From Aegilops tauschii subsp. strangulata (lineage: Eukaryota; Streptophyta; Magnoliopsida; Poales; Poaceae), in assembly GCF_002575655.3 (NCBI RefSeq), contig NC_053039.3, positions 224,149,622 through 224,213,621 of the forward strand: DNA of 64,000 nucleotides, given 5' to 3'. A program made the position numbers and the translations under genes. Under the pieces are notes generated by a model. It was not told where the DNA came from. It was given only the letters and a program-made list of their open reading frames with translations, and made no database searches. Shown one piece after another: positions 1 to 13,436 of this stretch (positions within the stretch are counted from its first letter, which is position 1; the number at the start of each line of letters is the position of its first letter).

Positions 1-274
1 TTCCGCGGTTGCTTCACAATTAGGTTCTCTCCCATCAAAGAATTCACCTTGCAAGCCAATACACACAATAGCCTAAACGGCGGGGTTATGTCCAAGAATG
101 TGCATTTTCATCTTATGCTTCCAACTAGCGAAAATTAGTACCATCAAAGTAAGGACCTCTACGGTGGTAATTTCCCTCGCTAGATGCCATACTCTCCTAG
201 GTTGTGAAACCAAGGCTATGATCACCAAAGCTATGGAAATCAAGTCAAATGGAGACCAAAGCTCTGATACCACT
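1..274 (-). pseudogene. 5' end of gag plus primer-binding site of a family I Copia-like element, cut by window edge
   Basis: Read on the minus strand this is the start of an internal domain. A PBS (reverse complement of 261-272, TGGTATCAGAGC, matching initiator Met-tRNA) lies two bases after the LTR. The gag start codon follows at about 191-193. The frame matches the gag at 44,715 but gains an A near 132-136 (gcgaaaatt versus gcgaaatt in the 19.7 kb copy), so it is frameshifted after about 20 residues. The rest lies left of the window. It is a second internal domain joined to the LTR at 275-1907, which also has an internal domain on its other side. Confidence 0.7.
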
Positions 275-1907
275 TGTAGGATCGAAAGTATGTCTAGAGG
301 GGGGGTGATTAGACTACTTGACCAAATAAAAATCTAGCCTTTTCCCAATTTTAAGTCTTTGCAGATTTTAGCAACTTATCACAAGTCAAGCAATCAACCT
401 ACACATGCAATTCTAAGAGTATAGCAGTGGAATGTAAATCATTGCATATGAAGGTAAGGGGGAGGAGTTTGGAGGGAGCAAAGGCAATGTAGACACGGAG
501 ATTTTTGGCGTGGTTCCGATAGGTGGTGCTATCGTACATCCACGTTGATGGAGACTTCAAGCCACGAAGGGTAATGGTTGCGCGAGTCCACAGAGGGCTC
601 CACCCATGAAGGGTCCATGAAGAAGCAACCTTGTCTATCCCACCATGGCCGTCGCCCATGAAGGACTACCCTCACTTGGGTAGACTTTCACAAAGTAGGC
701 GATCTCCTGCCCTTACAAACTCCTTGGTTCAACTCCACAATCTTGACGGAGGCTCCCAAATGACACCTAACCAATCTAGGAGACACCACTCTCCAAAAGG
801 TAATAGATGGTGTGTTGAGGATGAACTCCTTGCCCTTGTGCTTCAAATGATAGTCTCCCCAACACTCAACTCTCTCGCATAGATTTGGATTTGGTGGAAA
901 GATGATTTGAGTGGAAAGCAACTTGGGGAAGGCTAGAGATCAAGATTCTTGTGGTTGGATTGGAATATCTTAGTCTCAACACATGAGTAGGTGGTTCTCT
1001 CTCAAAAATAAATGCTGGAAGTGTAGGCACGTTCTGATGGCTCTCCTCACCAATGGAGGAAGGGTGGAGGGGTATATATGGCCTCCACACAAAACCTAAC
1101 CGTTACACACAATTTACCAAACTCGGTGGGACCGAATAGTGAAACTCGCTCAGACCGATTTAGTTCAAAATGTGAACGTTAGGTTTTTCGGTGGGACCGA
1201 TATGCTAGGGTTAGGGCATAACTTGATCTCGGTGAGACCGATCACATGAACTTGGTCAAACCGATTTCAGTAACAGGAAAACAAAGGGTTGGTCAGGCAA
1301 ACTCGGTGGGGCCAATCGCTCATTTCGGTGAGATCGAAACGTTACGAAAAGGAAACAGAGAGTTTGCACTGCGAACTCGATGGGACTGATCGCACATTTC
1401 GGTTAGACCAAAACATTACGAAGGGAAACAAAGAGTTTGCAATCCCATCTCGGTGAGATCGAGATCCCTATTGGTGAGACCGAACTGATTAGGGTTTCTG
1501 GCTATGGCTATGTCAAGTGAACTCGGTGGCCCCGGATAGATCAAGTTGGTGGGGCCGAGTTTGACTTTAGGTTTAGGACATATGTGAAATGAGAAAGTGG
1601 TTGAGGGTTTTGGAGCATATCACTAAGCATTTTGAGCAAGCAAGCCATTAAGCAACACCTCATCCCCTTTTAATAGTATTGGCTTTTCCTATGGACTCAA
1701 TGTGATCTTGGATCACTAAAAATGAAAAAGTAGAGTCTTGTGCTTTTGCCAACATGTGTCCTTAGCATTTTGAGGGGTCCACATCTCTAGTCCATGCCAT
1801 GCGAATCATTGAACTTTCTGAAATGATCATCTTTAAAGAGTATTAGTTCAATGAGCTATATGTTGCTAAGAATTACCAAAACCACCCAGGGATTAGTTGC
1901 ACTTCCA
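275..1907 (-). mobile_element. LTR of family I Copia-like element (3' LTR of the element at 1908-21,550, shared with a second internal domain)
   Basis: On the minus strand the LTR starts TGGAAGTGCAAC and ends GATCCTACA, so TG...CA. It is 1633 bp and is closely similar to 19,901-21,550 and, inverted, to 42,994-44,630. A TATA-like box lies at 1073-1078 (complement). Upstream of it on the minus strand (1119-1562) lies an array of CGGT-NNN-ACCG type dyads. The polypurine tract abuts it on the right (1908-1920 complement), and PBS plus gag abut it on the left. Confidence 0.85.
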
Positions 1908-2438
1908 ATCTCCCCCTTTTTGGTAATCGATGACAACATATAGATCAAAGCTTCAACAAATGATAATAAGAATGAAATACATCGCTGCTTTGAGAAGTAT
2001 GTGATAAACAAGAGCTCCCCCTAAATTTGTGCATTATTTAAAATTTGCTTTGGAATGCAAACGCACAATCGATTAGGAAGATGGGTTACTCTTCCACGTC
2101 ACATACATCTTGGTGGAGCGCTCAAAATGATAGTAAATGGAGTATACAATCATCACCAAGACAAAGTGAATGATCATATATGAGAGATAGAGAATGTCAT
2201 CATTCAAGCACAAACATTAAAGTATGATATGATCAAACACATTACCATACAAGTATCTCACACACACAACCATAAAGTATCATCCAAGCAAGCAAACAAA
2301 CAAGTAGCAAAAGAGTATCAAAAGGGCGAAAAGAAGCAAAGCTCTCTCTCTCTCTCGAAGCCTATGATCTACACACTTTCTCCCCCTTTGGCAACAAGTT
2401 ACCAAAAAGCTTGAAAATGCATAGTGCTATGTGTCTCT
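1908..2438 (-). other. 3' untranslated internal segment and polypurine tract of family I element
   Basis: Non-coding stretch between the gag stop and the LTR. The minus strand ends in the purine run AAAAAGGGGGAGAT directly before the LTR, a good PPT. No second ORF is present here, unlike the plus-strand copy at 42,994, so this copy carries only gag. Confidence 0.6.
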
Positions 2439-3970
2439 CTAAGCTTGATCTTCGGGAGGAGGCATGGAGAGGAGTCCTACAACAAATGCATCTGAAGAGG
2501 TTGAAGGAGCTAGTGGAGTTACAACTGGAGGTGCAACTGAGGCTGTGGTTGCAGGGGCTGAAGTTGTAGCTCTAGTATCTGCCACTGGCACTGCTGCAGA
2601 CCTCTCCCTTCTGGGAACCCTTTGATATGCATCTGTGGCGGTCTTGTCACTCTGTTCCACAAGCTCTTCTTGGATCTTCTCCACAGAAGTCTGAATCTCA
2701 GTCACTTTGACATCCAAGTCATGAAGTTTGGTCTCCTTCTTATCATCATCATTCGTTTTATCTTGTTTAGCATGATTAATAGCAAGTTCATCATAGTTTT
2801 CATCACTAGAGTTGTCAACAAGTAAATCATCATCACCTAGCAAATCATCCTCATCACTATTGAAATCAACATACTCGGAGTGTGATACCTTTGGGCCTTT
2901 AGCCATCAAGCATCTTCCAATTCCTTCATTTGGTGAGTCAAACATGTCATAGGAGTTGGTTGACACAAGTGCTAGACCGGCAACACTTTCATCTTGAGTA
3001 TATTCTGAGTCGGAGTGATAACTTCTCTCAGAGTGATGGTCGGAGTCGGAGCCGGATACCCATTCACCAACATGAGCTTGATGTCTTCGTTTTGTGTAGC
3101 TCCTTGATGACTTGTCCTTTGTTTCTGAATCCTTGATTCTGTGAGAGGTTCTTTGTTCATAACAATCATCTCTACTCCTTCTCTCCCTTGGAGGTGATTC
3201 TTCTCTTTTGCTTCTCCTTTTAGGTGATTCTTCTCTTCTTTTATAGGGATTCATACACTCATTGGAATAGTGTCCGGGTCTTCCACAGTTGTAGCAATTA
3301 CGCTCACGACTAGAAGATCTTTTGTCATTGCAGGACCTTGACTTAGAACTTCTTTGTTTGCTTCTACTCTTGTAGAACTTGTTGAAGTTCTTCACCATTA
3401 GGCTCAATTCTTCATTGAAGGCTTGTTTCTCACTTCATGATGTAGGAGCATCACATGAGGCTTTGTAAGCACCACTAGACTTGTTGTGAAGCTCTTCCTT
3501 ATCCTTGAGTGACATCTCATGAGCAACAATTCTACCAATGACTTCGGTTGGCTTGAGATCTATGTAATTGGGCATCATTTGGGTCAAAGTGCACACAGTA
3601 TCATATTTTCCATCCAAGGCTCTTAGGTTCTTATTGATGATGAATCTTTCGGTCATCTCTTCACTTCCTAAGCCGGCAATCTCATTTGTGATGAGAGCAA
3701 GCCGAGAGTACATTTCAGCGACACCTTCACCATCCTTCATTTTGAACTTGTGAAGCTGACTTTGAAGCACATCGAATTTGGATTCCTTGACGGAGTTGGT
3801 ACCTTTGTGCATATCAATCAAAGTATCCCAAATTTCCTTAGCATTCTCAAGATGGCTGATTTTGTTGAATTGTTCGGGGAAAAATCCGTTGAAGAGGATA
3901 TCGCAAGCTTGAGCATTGTATTGCAGCATCTTCAATTCTTCCGCGGTTGCTTCACGATTAGGTTCTCTCC
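2439..3970 (-). pseudogene. gag: gag polyprotein of family I element (3' part), one in-frame stop
   Basis: The frame runs from 3970 down to a stop at 2439. The upstream part (3435-3935) is a UBN2/DUF4219-like Copia gag capsid region with the motif NAKEIWDTLIDMH. A basic Ser/Arg-rich stretch follows, then a CCHC zinc knuckle (CYNCGRPGHYSNEC, C-x2-C-x4-H-x4-C) near 3270-3310, then an acidic tail with coiled-coil-like and Pro/Ala/Thr-rich segments ending EDQA. One TGA at 3435-3437 breaks the frame; the copy at 44,715 has TCA there, so it is a point mutation. The N-terminal part lies at 19,660-19,840, on the far side of the LARD-like insertion. No protease, integrase or RT follows, so the element is non-autonomous. 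Confidence 0.8.
3966..3970. repeat. Target-site duplication TCTCC (left)
   Basis: TCTCC at 3966-3970 is repeated at 19,655-19,659. Removing 3971-19,659 restores the uninterrupted gag sequence seen at about 15-40 (ggttctctcccatcaaag). Confidence 0.95.
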
Positions 3971-6900
3971 TGTGACGCCCGGATAATTAGGCTACAGTAA
4001 TCCCACGTTAATGATGCCACGTCACCACAATTACTATTGTTAATCTCGTGTTAGTTCAAAATTGGTTCGAAATTCAAACTAAAAATAAAGTCAAACGGTA
4101 AAGATTTTACAAATATTAAAACTAAAATATTGGGGTGTTGCCAAATAATGCATAGGTAATTATTGTGGAGAAACCACATTTTTATAAAAGGTTTAAATGC
4201 ACTTAAATGATTAAAACAGTAGGTAAAACTATTAAATAAATACCTTTTAAATATTATAAATTGCTAAACTATTTTGATCAGGGGTAAAACTTTCTGTGAA
4301 AGTAGTTGGAGTTGTAACTCTATTTTAGGTACGGGTTTTACTTTTGTAAAACTATAAATTATTAAATAGATAAAGGAAAGCAGAAAAGAAAAAGTAGAAA
4401 TAAAACAAAGCTAAAAAAACGAGAGAGCAACCCCCCCCACCGGGTTCCGGCCCAGCAGGCCACAGCCCCACTGGGCCAAACCACCAGGCCCAGCCGGCCA
4501 CTCCCCCCACTCCCCTTATCCACTCACCCGAAACCCTAACCTACCCCACGCACCCACTCCCCCCCACATCGGCCACTCCTCCCCGATCTGGAACGGGATC
4601 GCCCCGATCCCGCGCCCCCCCCCCCCCCGCGACTTCGACGACGGCGCCCGTCGCCGGCGCCGCCCTGCTGACGTCGCCTCGTCTCCCTCTCCGCCTCCCC
4701 CTCTCCCCTCCTCTGCGCCCCCCGATTGGATCGGGGGGATCGGATCGCCACCCGCCGTCGTCGACCACCGCCGCCGCACGAGGACCCGAAGCCGCCGACG
4801 CCACCCGGTGCCGCCTCGCCGCGACGCCGCATCGCCTCGCCCTCGTCCATAGCCGCCCGGACTCCCTCGCCGGCCTGCTTCCCTCTACGCGCGACGTCCC
4901 CGACCTCCACCTCGCGCCCCGCTGCCACTCCCCTACCGGCAATGTGAGCACCGCCGCCGCGCTCGTCTTCGCGCGAGCACCTCCCTCTCCTCCTCTTCCC
5001 CTCCGTCGTCGTGCACCCTCGCCGACCGAACCCCGAACGTGCTCACCGCACCGGCGCTTGCCCCTAACCACCGCCTCGTACGCGCGCTCACCGCGGTCGC
5101 CGCGTTCGGCTCGTGGCCGCGGCCTTCTCCCCATCCCGCGACTGGGCCGGCGTCCCGCGCGCGCCCACCGTGGCCGCGCCTCGCACGCGCCCCGCCCCGT
5201 GCGTGCCCACCGTGGCAGCCCATCCTTCGCCCGCCCCGCTCTCCGGCGTCTGGCTGCGTCGGCTGCGCCCACCGCGGCCTCGCCCTCCTGGCCTCGCGCG
5301 CCCCCAACCCCGGCGCCCCGCGCCTGTTCGCCGGTGCGCCGGCCCTCCTCGCCCCGGCGATCTGGGCGAACGCCCAGTCGGGCGCCGCAACGCCCGACCC
5401 GCCCCGTTAGGTCCCTGGGCCACTGCCAGGTGGGGCCCCGCGCCCAGAACGTAATTAAAAAAGGAAAAAAAGGAATTAAAAATATATATATAATAAATAA
5501 AAATAAAAGTTAATTAATTAGTTAGTTAATTAATTAGTTAATTAACCCTGTTTAGATTAATCTAATTTAATTAATTAGTTTAATTAATAGTTAACCCTAA
5601 TTACCCTAATCAGTCTATGACATGTGGGACCCACGTGTCAGATGACTGCTGACGTTAGCATGATGTCATGCTGATGTCATCGCAACACTGTTTTGGATAA
5701 TGTTGAATTAAATAATTAATTAAAATTCAGAAAATGATTAAATCTTTAGAAAATCATATAAAATAATCCGTAACTCGGATGAAAATACTTTCTACATAAA
5801 AGTTGCTCAGAACGACGAGACGAATCCGAATACGCAGTCCGTTCGTCCGCCACGCGTCCCTAGCATAGTGACCCTGCAACATTTCACCTCCGGTTCATCT
5901 GTCCGAAAACGTGAAACACCGGGGATACTTTCCCGGATGTTTCCCCCCTTCACCGGTATCACCTCATACCGCGTTAGAACACGTCTAGCTCTGCCTGTTG
6001 TCCTGTTATGCACTTGCTTGCTATGTATTTACTGTTTCTCCCCCCTCTTCTCTTCGGTAGACCCCGTGACGATGCTGATGCCCCAGTGGTCGACTACGTC
6101 ACTGACGACCCCTCCTTCTTGTCTGAGCAACCAGGCAAGCCCCCCCCCTTGATCACCAGATATCGTCTATTCTTCTCTATATTGCTTGCATTAGAGTAGT
6201 GTAGCATGTTACTGCTTTCCGTTAATCCTATCCTGATGCATAGCCTGTCATTGTTGCTACAGTTGTTACCCTTACCTGCTATCCTACTGCTTAGTATAGG
6301 ATGCTAGTGTTCCATCAGTGGCCCTACACTCTTATCCGTCTGCCATGCTATACTACTGGGTCGTGATCACTTCGGGAGGTGATCATGGGTATATACTATA
6401 TACATTATATACATGGCACATGTGGTGACTAAAGTCGGGTCGGCTCGAGGAGTACCCGCAAGTGATTCTGATGAGGGGGCTGAAAGGACAGGTGGCTCCA
6501 CCCTGGTAGAGGTGGGCCTGGGTTCCTGACGGCCCCCGACTGTTACTTTGTGGCGGAGCGACAGGGCAGGTTGAGACCACCTAGGAGAGAGGTGGGCCTG
6601 GCCCTGGTCGGCGTTCGTAGATACTTAACACGCTTAACGAGATCTTGGTATTTGATCTGAGTCTGGCCATTTGGTCTATACACACTAACCATCTACGCGG
6701 GAGTAGTTATGGGTATCCCGATGTCGTGGTATCAGCCGAAGCTCTTCTTGACGTCAGCGATGGAGCGGCGCGGGCCGGATTGGACTGGAACGCCTACTAG
6801 GCTAGGTCTGCTTCCGGCCGCGCACGCAACATGCAGGTGTGCAATGGGCGATGGGCCCAGACCCCTGCGCGCATAGGATTTAGACCGGCGTGTTGACCTC

Positions 6901-7818
6901 TCTGTTGAGCCTAGGTGGGGCTGCGACGTGTTGATCTTCCGCGGCCGGGCATGACCCAGAAAAGTGTGTCCGGCCAAATGGGATCGAGCGTGTTGGGTTA
7001 TGTGGTGCACCCCTGCAGGGAAGTTTATCTATTCGAATAGCCGTGTCCCTCGGTAAAAGGACGACCCGGAGTTGTACCTTGACCTTATGACAACTAGAAC
7101 TGGATACTTAATAAAACACACCCTTCCAAGTGCCAGATATAACCCGGTGATCGCTCTCTAACAGGGCGACGAGGAGGGGATCGCCGGGTAGGATTATGCT
7201 ATGCGATGCTACTTGGGGAACTTACCATCTACTCTCTTCTACATGCTGCAAGATGGAGGTGGCTAGAAGCGTAGTCTTCGACAGGACTAGCTATCCCCCC
7301 TTATTCTGGCATTCTGCAGTTCAGTCCACTGATATGGCCCTTTACACATATACCCATGCATATGTAGTGTAGCTCCTTGCTTGCGAGTACTTTGGATGAG
7401 TACTCACGGTTGCTTTTCTCCCTCTTTTCCCCTTCCTTTACCTGATTGTCGCAACCAGATGCTGGAGTCCAGGAGCTAGAGATCCCGAGGATGATTCTAC
7501 ATGGAGTTCGGCTTCGAGGAGTAGTTAGGAGGTCCCAGGCAGGAGGCCTTGCCTTTTCGATCGTTGCTACTTTTGTGCTAGCCTTCTTAAGGCAAACTTG
7601 TTTAACTTATGTCTGTACTCAGATATTGTTGCTTCTGCTGACTCGTCTATGATCAAGCAATTGTATTCGAGCCCTCGAGGCCCCTGGCTTGTATTATGAT
7701 GCTTGTATGACTTATTTATGTTGTAGAGTTGTGTTGTGATATCTTCCCGTGAGTCCCTGATCTTGATCGTACACATTTGCGTGCATGATTAGTGTACGGT
7801 CAAATCGGGGGCGTCACA
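3971..7818 (+). repeat. 5' LTR of LARD-like element (3848 bp)
   Basis: Starts TG and ends CA, directly repeated at 15,729-19,654. It contains a GC-rich block (about 4430-5430) producing long overlapping spurious ORFs on both strands, then an AT-rich block of ATTAATTA words. A 3' part shared with the solo LTR at 9724 follows (for example ccgtgtccctcggtaaaagg). It is 78 bp shorter than its partner, mostly from a missing block corresponding to about 17,190-17,290. Confidence 0.9.
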
Positions 7819-9718
7819 AGTTGGTATCAGAGGCGACTGCCTGTAGGAATCCCCCTTTCCAACTCCTTGGCCGAAGTCGAGTCTAGACATTGCAAAAACT
7901 TTTACTAACATGGCTGTGTGGCTTACGGGCCCACGTCGCCATTGGGTGGTATTAGGATCTTTTACTCCTTGTCTATACTCTGGGACTCTGATCTCTCTTC
8001 TATTCGGGCTAAGTGAGTTTTGCTAAATCTAACATTAGGATCTCGTTATCACTTTCACCCGGAGAGCCCCTTATTACTGATGATCGTCTGCTGCACGTGA
8101 AGACCCTGAAGATACTCTCCGCTGATAACCCGAGAACTTGTGTTCATCGCTTTTGCAATTCCCTTTCATTGATAAACTCCTATGGATAACCACGTATACT
8201 CGCCATGCATACAATGTTTCCCAGTTGATCTTGTTATTACAAGATACCTCGAAATTCTCTTTGTTGCTCCGAGAATCCTTTGAGCTTACTGCCTTGTTGT
8301 TCTTTGCCACATGAATACCACTATGGATAATTTCTAGCGCTCACCGGATATTTGCTCATCCCCAGTTGATTCAAGTATTTCACAAAAGTGTTCAAAATAC
8401 CATTCGATCTACCGAAAATCCTAAGCAGCCTATTGCTCTTGAAATTCTTGCTTGCTTGCATTATGGTTAATCCCATAAGTCTCGTAATCTTATAGTCATT
8501 CCTTGTCATTATCATTTTGAGTCTGTTGATTCAAAATATTGTGAATGCTCACAATCCTCAATCAGATCCTAGAATTCTTCCTTCTGGCTCAAACGTCATT
8601 TTAAACATGAGCTGGTATCGACCAATCAAATTGCCATCGATTGTACCCCTAAGGCTATTCAACTTATCCGTCCTTAATCAGAGCGTTTGCTTCTGATCCC
8701 TTGATTTGGAAATCATAATTCCTTTGCATTTGAGCTTTGAGTTAGCCAGTTGTTTCTATAATCTGATCCCCTTGCATTCTTTCTTCCTCTAGTTGAGTAT
8801 CGATGCTCACATCTGATCCCTTGTGGACCACCAAATCCTTTGTTAGATTATTATCCGACAGTGCCCTCATATTTAATCACCTTGTGAGTTCTTTCCCTGA
8901 TACATAATGCCTTTAGTAAATTGTATCCTCTCGTTTTGACACCCATGCTCTACTATCGAGCTTGAGTTATTTACCCCTGAAGCTTGTGGTATATGTTTCC
9001 ACGATGCCCCAATGGGTTGAACCTATGCCTTTCATAATATGTGTGAACTCGAAAGTTTTCATGAGTCATACTCTTCTGGTATCTTGCCAGATAAAAATTT
9101 TCAACACTGCAACTTCATCAAACGCGAGAAGTGAATGAAAGGTTATGCATTGAAGAAGTGGGAGTCGTCCTTGAACTTTGCGTTCATGCCCATGGACACG
9201 ATGTAGATCTTATCATTAAAGCTTTTCTTAAATTAATTATTCCCTTGGTATAAGTTCATCTTATATCTGGGATCTGGCCTTTTGCAATCGTGGTTCCGAC
9301 CACGTTCTCCTTTAAACACCATTTCTCGTGCAAGTTTAAGCATTTGACTTCTGCAGAGCAAAACCCAATCTAACCTCTACTTTGATCTGTCGTCGAGTAT
9401 TACCCCCTGGTATCTCGAGATTATCACAAGCAACATAACTTCTTATGAGTTCTTCATCAACTAATATTCTTGCCGATTCCATTTTTCCAACGGGTTCTGA
9501 GTTGTTAGAACCCCTCAAGGACACCGACAACTGAATCGAGTCCGCACTGCGATTCAACAACTCTTGGTAACCTTCATTACTTACGAGTTTGAACTCGATC
9601 ACGTCATTCCTAGCCTACTCGGCTAGATCATTATCGTGCTGATTTTAACTGTGCTACCTGGTCCTTAATCACGGAGCACAACCTTCGACGGTGAGCTAAT
9701 CTTACGTCGAACTTCCTC
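7819..9718 (+). other. PBS and left half of non-coding internal domain of LARD-like element
   Basis: TTGGTATCAGAGGCGACTGC at 7821-7840 is the PBS. The remainder is C/T-rich sequence with stops in all frames and no recognisable gag, protease, RT or integrase motif. The short ORFs at 8074-8310 (minus) and 9336-9602 (minus) show no family features and look fortuitous. Confidence 0.65.
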
Positions 9719-9723
9719 GTCAT
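9719..9723. repeat. Target-site duplication GTCAT (left)
   Basis: GTCAT at 9719-9723 is matched by 13,432-13,436 and bounds the solo LTR exactly. Confidence 0.95.
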
Positions 9724-12700
9724 TGTAACACCCCGAGAATCATGCTACAGTAACTCCCTGTGATTAAGCTAATCATGTTGCTAAACAGGGCTTGATCACA
9801 ATTGCATCAAATTTCTTTTCAAACTCCTAGTTCAAACTTCAATTAAAATCAAAGTGGAAAATAAAAGTTTTCAAAAATTTGAACAAAAATGTTCGGTGGG
9901 TGCCAAATAATACACTGGTAATTATGGTGGAGAAAACACCTTTTTATAAAATGCCTAAATACTTTTAAATGAAATAAAACAGAAAAGAAAATAAACAAAT
10001 AAAAAGAAAAGGCAAAAGAAACAGAACAGGCAAAGGAAAAAAAAAGGAGAAGGCCCTTTCCCCCCCGCTGGACCCCTGGCCCGACTGGGCCGACCCCCGG
10101 CCCAGCCGGCCTAGCCCATCTCCCACTCCCGCTCGCCCCCTTCCCTGTTCCCCCGACCGGGGTCGGAACAGGGGCCGTCCCCGCCGCACCCCCTCGCCGG
10201 TGACGGGGAGGATAAGGGCGCCAGCTCCCCCCGCCTCCTCGGGCCTCTCTCCCACTCACCCCCGCTCTCCCTCTCGGCCGCTGCGCCTCCCCCGTCAGAT
10301 CCACCTCCCTCTCCCCTTCGATCCCCACCGCCCGACGCGCTCGCCGCCGTTCCCGTCGTTCACACGGCCACCGTGCCCCAATCGCCACCTCGCCGTGTCA
10401 TACGCCGTCGCCACCCTCGACTACACCACCTCTGCCTCTCCGTTGAAGCTCGGAGCCACTGCAACGGCCTCCCCGAGCTCGTCTTCAACTTCGGACGCCG
10501 GCGACACCCTTCTTCCCCGGCGACGACCTGCTGCTCCTAAGCTCTCACCGGCCTCCGTGTGCCGCGCGGTGAGCCTCTTCCCCCCTCCTCCCCTGTCCTT
10601 TCTCTCTCGCGCGCCCCCTAGCTTCTTCCCCGCGCGCGCCCGAACGCCGCGCCGCGGAGCTCGCCGCCGGCGGGTTTCCAGTGACCTTTTGGTCACGGGC
10701 TCAAGCTCGCAGCACTCCCCACCGCACGTAGAAGCTTCCCAGCCCCTCCGCTTGCTCAACCGCCCGCCGTAGCCACGTTTCCGTCGGGCACCCGTGCGCG
10801 TCGCCGCCTCCGCCGCTCGCCGGCGCCGATTCCGGCCAAGTCCGGCGAAGCCCCGGCCACCCTGGATGCGGCGCTGCGAGCCCTTTCGAATGGGCCTAGC
10901 CCCGCTCCTCCCCGAGCCCCGTAGCGCGATTCCGGCCAACTCCGGCGAGGGGCCGCCGCTGATTTGGTCGCCGGAGTTGCTCCGGCGCCGGCCGCCGACG
11001 TGGCTGGCCTGCCCTCCCCCAGTGCCACTGCCAGTGGGCCCGTGGGTCCCAGTTGACTGGGTTGACCCAGTCAACTGCTGACTGGGCAGGCCCAGCCACT
11101 GACATGCGGGCCCCGCAGTAAAATTAAAAAAAAGAGAAAAAGAAAAATGTTTTATAAATAAAAATAATTAATTAACTTAATCACTCACTGACAGGTGGGC
11201 CCAGTAGTTAATTAACTAAAAATTAATTAGTTTAATCTTCTGTTTAACCCACTGTCTATGACAGGTGGGTCCCCCGTGTCAGTTTTGACCAGTCAACCGG
11301 ACTGTTGACCGCTGACGTCACTCATATGTCATGCTGACGTCATATCCCTTTTTCTGTTAATTAAATAATTCTAGAAATTCAAATAAACTTCGAAAATTCA
11401 TATCTTTTAAACCGTAACTCGGATGAAAATGTTTTCTATATGAAAGTTGCTCAGAACGACGAGACGAATCCGAATACGCAGTCCGTTCGTCCACCACACC
11501 TCCCTAACCTATCGTACTAGCAACTTTCCCCCTCCGGTCCGTCTGTCCGAAAACGCAAAACATCGGGAATACCTCCCGGATGTTCCCCCCCTTCGCTGGT
11601 ACCACCTACTGTCGCGTTAGGACACACCTAGCACCGTTCATTGTCATGTCACGCATCGTCATGCTTATGTTTGCATTGTATTTACTGTTTCTTCCCCCTC
11701 TCCTCTCCGGTAGACTACGAGACCGACACTGCTGCTGCCCAGTTCGACTACGGAGTTGACGACCCCTCCTACTTGCCAGAGCAACCAGGCAAGCCCCCCC
11801 TTGATCACCAGATATCACCAATTCTTCTCTATACTGCTTGCATTAGAGTAGTGTAGCATGTTACTGTTTTCCGATATCCTATCCTGATGCATAGCCTATC
11901 CTTGCTACCACTGTTGTTACCTTTACCTGCAACCCTACATGCTTAGTATAGGATGCTAGATTTCCATCAGTGGCCCTACATTCTTGTCCGTCTGCTGTGC
12001 TATACTATCGGGCCGTGATCACCTGAGCGGTGATCGCGGGTTTATACTTATATATTACATACATGACACATGTGATGACTAAAGTCGGGTCGGCTCGTAG
12101 GAGTACCCGCAAGTGGATATTTGTGGCGGAGCGACAGGGCAGGTTGAGACCACCCAGGTGAGAGGTGGGCCTGGCCCTGGTCGGCGTTCGCGGTTACTTA
12201 ACACGCTTAACGAGATCTTGGTATTTGATCTGAGTCTGGCCATTTGGTCTATACGCACTAACCATCTACGTGGGAGTAGTTATGGGTATCCCGACGTCGT
12301 GGTATCAGCCGAAGCTCTTTTGACGTCAGCAACTGAGTGGCGCGCGCCGGATTGGACTGGAACGCCACTAGGCTAGGTCTGCTTCCGACCGCGTACGCAA
12401 CATGAAGGTGTGCATAGGGCGATGGGCCTAGACCCCTGCGCGCATAGGGTTAGACCGGCGTGCTGACCTCTCTGTTGAGCCTAGGTGGGGCTGCGACGTG
12501 TTGATCTTACGAGGCCGGGCATGACCCAGAAAAGTGTGTCCGGCCAAATGGGATCGAGCGTGTTGGGTTATGTGGTGCACCCCTGCAGGGAAGTTTATCT
12601 ATTCGAATAGCCGTGTCCCTCGGTAAAAGGACGACCCGGAGTTGTACCTTGACCTTATGACAACTAGAACTGGATACTGAATAAAATACACCCTTCCAAG

Positions 12701-13431
12701 TGCCAGATATAACCCGGTGATCGCTCTCTAACAGGGCGACGAGGAGGGGATCGCCGGGTAGGATTATGCTATGCGATGCTACTTGGAGGACTTCAATCTA
12801 CTCTCTTCTACATGCTGCAAGATGGAGATGGCCAGAAGCGTAGTCTTCGACAGGACTAGCTATCCCCCTTTTATTCTGGCATTCTGCAGTTCAGTCCACT
12901 GATATGCCCCTTTACACATATACCCATGCATATGTAGTATAGCTCCTTGCTTGCGAGTACTTTGGATGAGTACTCACGGTTGCTTCTCTCCCTCTTTTCC
13001 CCCTTTCCTTTCTATCTGGTTGTCGCAACCAGATGCTGGAGTCCAGGAGCCAGACGCCACCGTCGACGACGACACCTACGACACTGGAGGTGCCTACTAC
13101 TACGTGCAGGCCGCTGACGACGACCAGGAGTAGTTAGGAGGATCCCAGGCAGGAGGCCTGCGCCTCGTTCGATCTGTATCCCAGTTTGTGCTAGCCTTCT
13201 TAAGGCAAACTTGTTTAACTTATGTCTGTACTCAGATATTGTTGCTTCCGCTGACTCGTCTGTGATCGAGCACTTGTATTCGAGCCCTCGAGTCCCCTGG
13301 CTTGTATTATGATGCTTGTATGACTTATTTATGTTTTAGAGTTGTGTTGTGATATCTTCCCGTGAGTCCCTGATCTTGGTCGTACACATTTGCGTGCATG
13401 ATTAGTGTACGGTCAAATCGGGGGCGTCACA
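9724..13431 (+). mobile_element. Solo LTR (3708 bp) of a family related to the host LARD-like element
   Basis: Starts TGTAACACCCCGAG, ends GGGGGCGTCACA, and is flanked by perfect TSD GTCAT with no internal domain. Its 3' two-thirds align by eye with the host element LTRs: the same gacgagacgaatccgaata, ccgtgtccctcggtaaaagg and tacggtcaaatcgggggcg words. The 5' part differs and has its own GC-rich block (about 10,060-11,110). It is a related subfamily, reduced by intra-element LTR recombination after inserting into the internal domain. Confidence 0.9.
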
Positions 13432-13436
13432 GTCAT

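Noticed and set aside
4516..5513. Cluster of long overlapping ORFs on both strands (up to 243 codons)
   Set aside because: They lie in the GC-rich block of an LTR, where stops are rare in all frames. The same set recurs in the partner LTR at 16,297-17,206, and the peptides are Arg/Pro/Ala low-complexity.
9849..11105. Long ORFs in the solo LTR
   Set aside because: Same cause: a GC-rich LTR block, open in several frames on both strands, with no domain.
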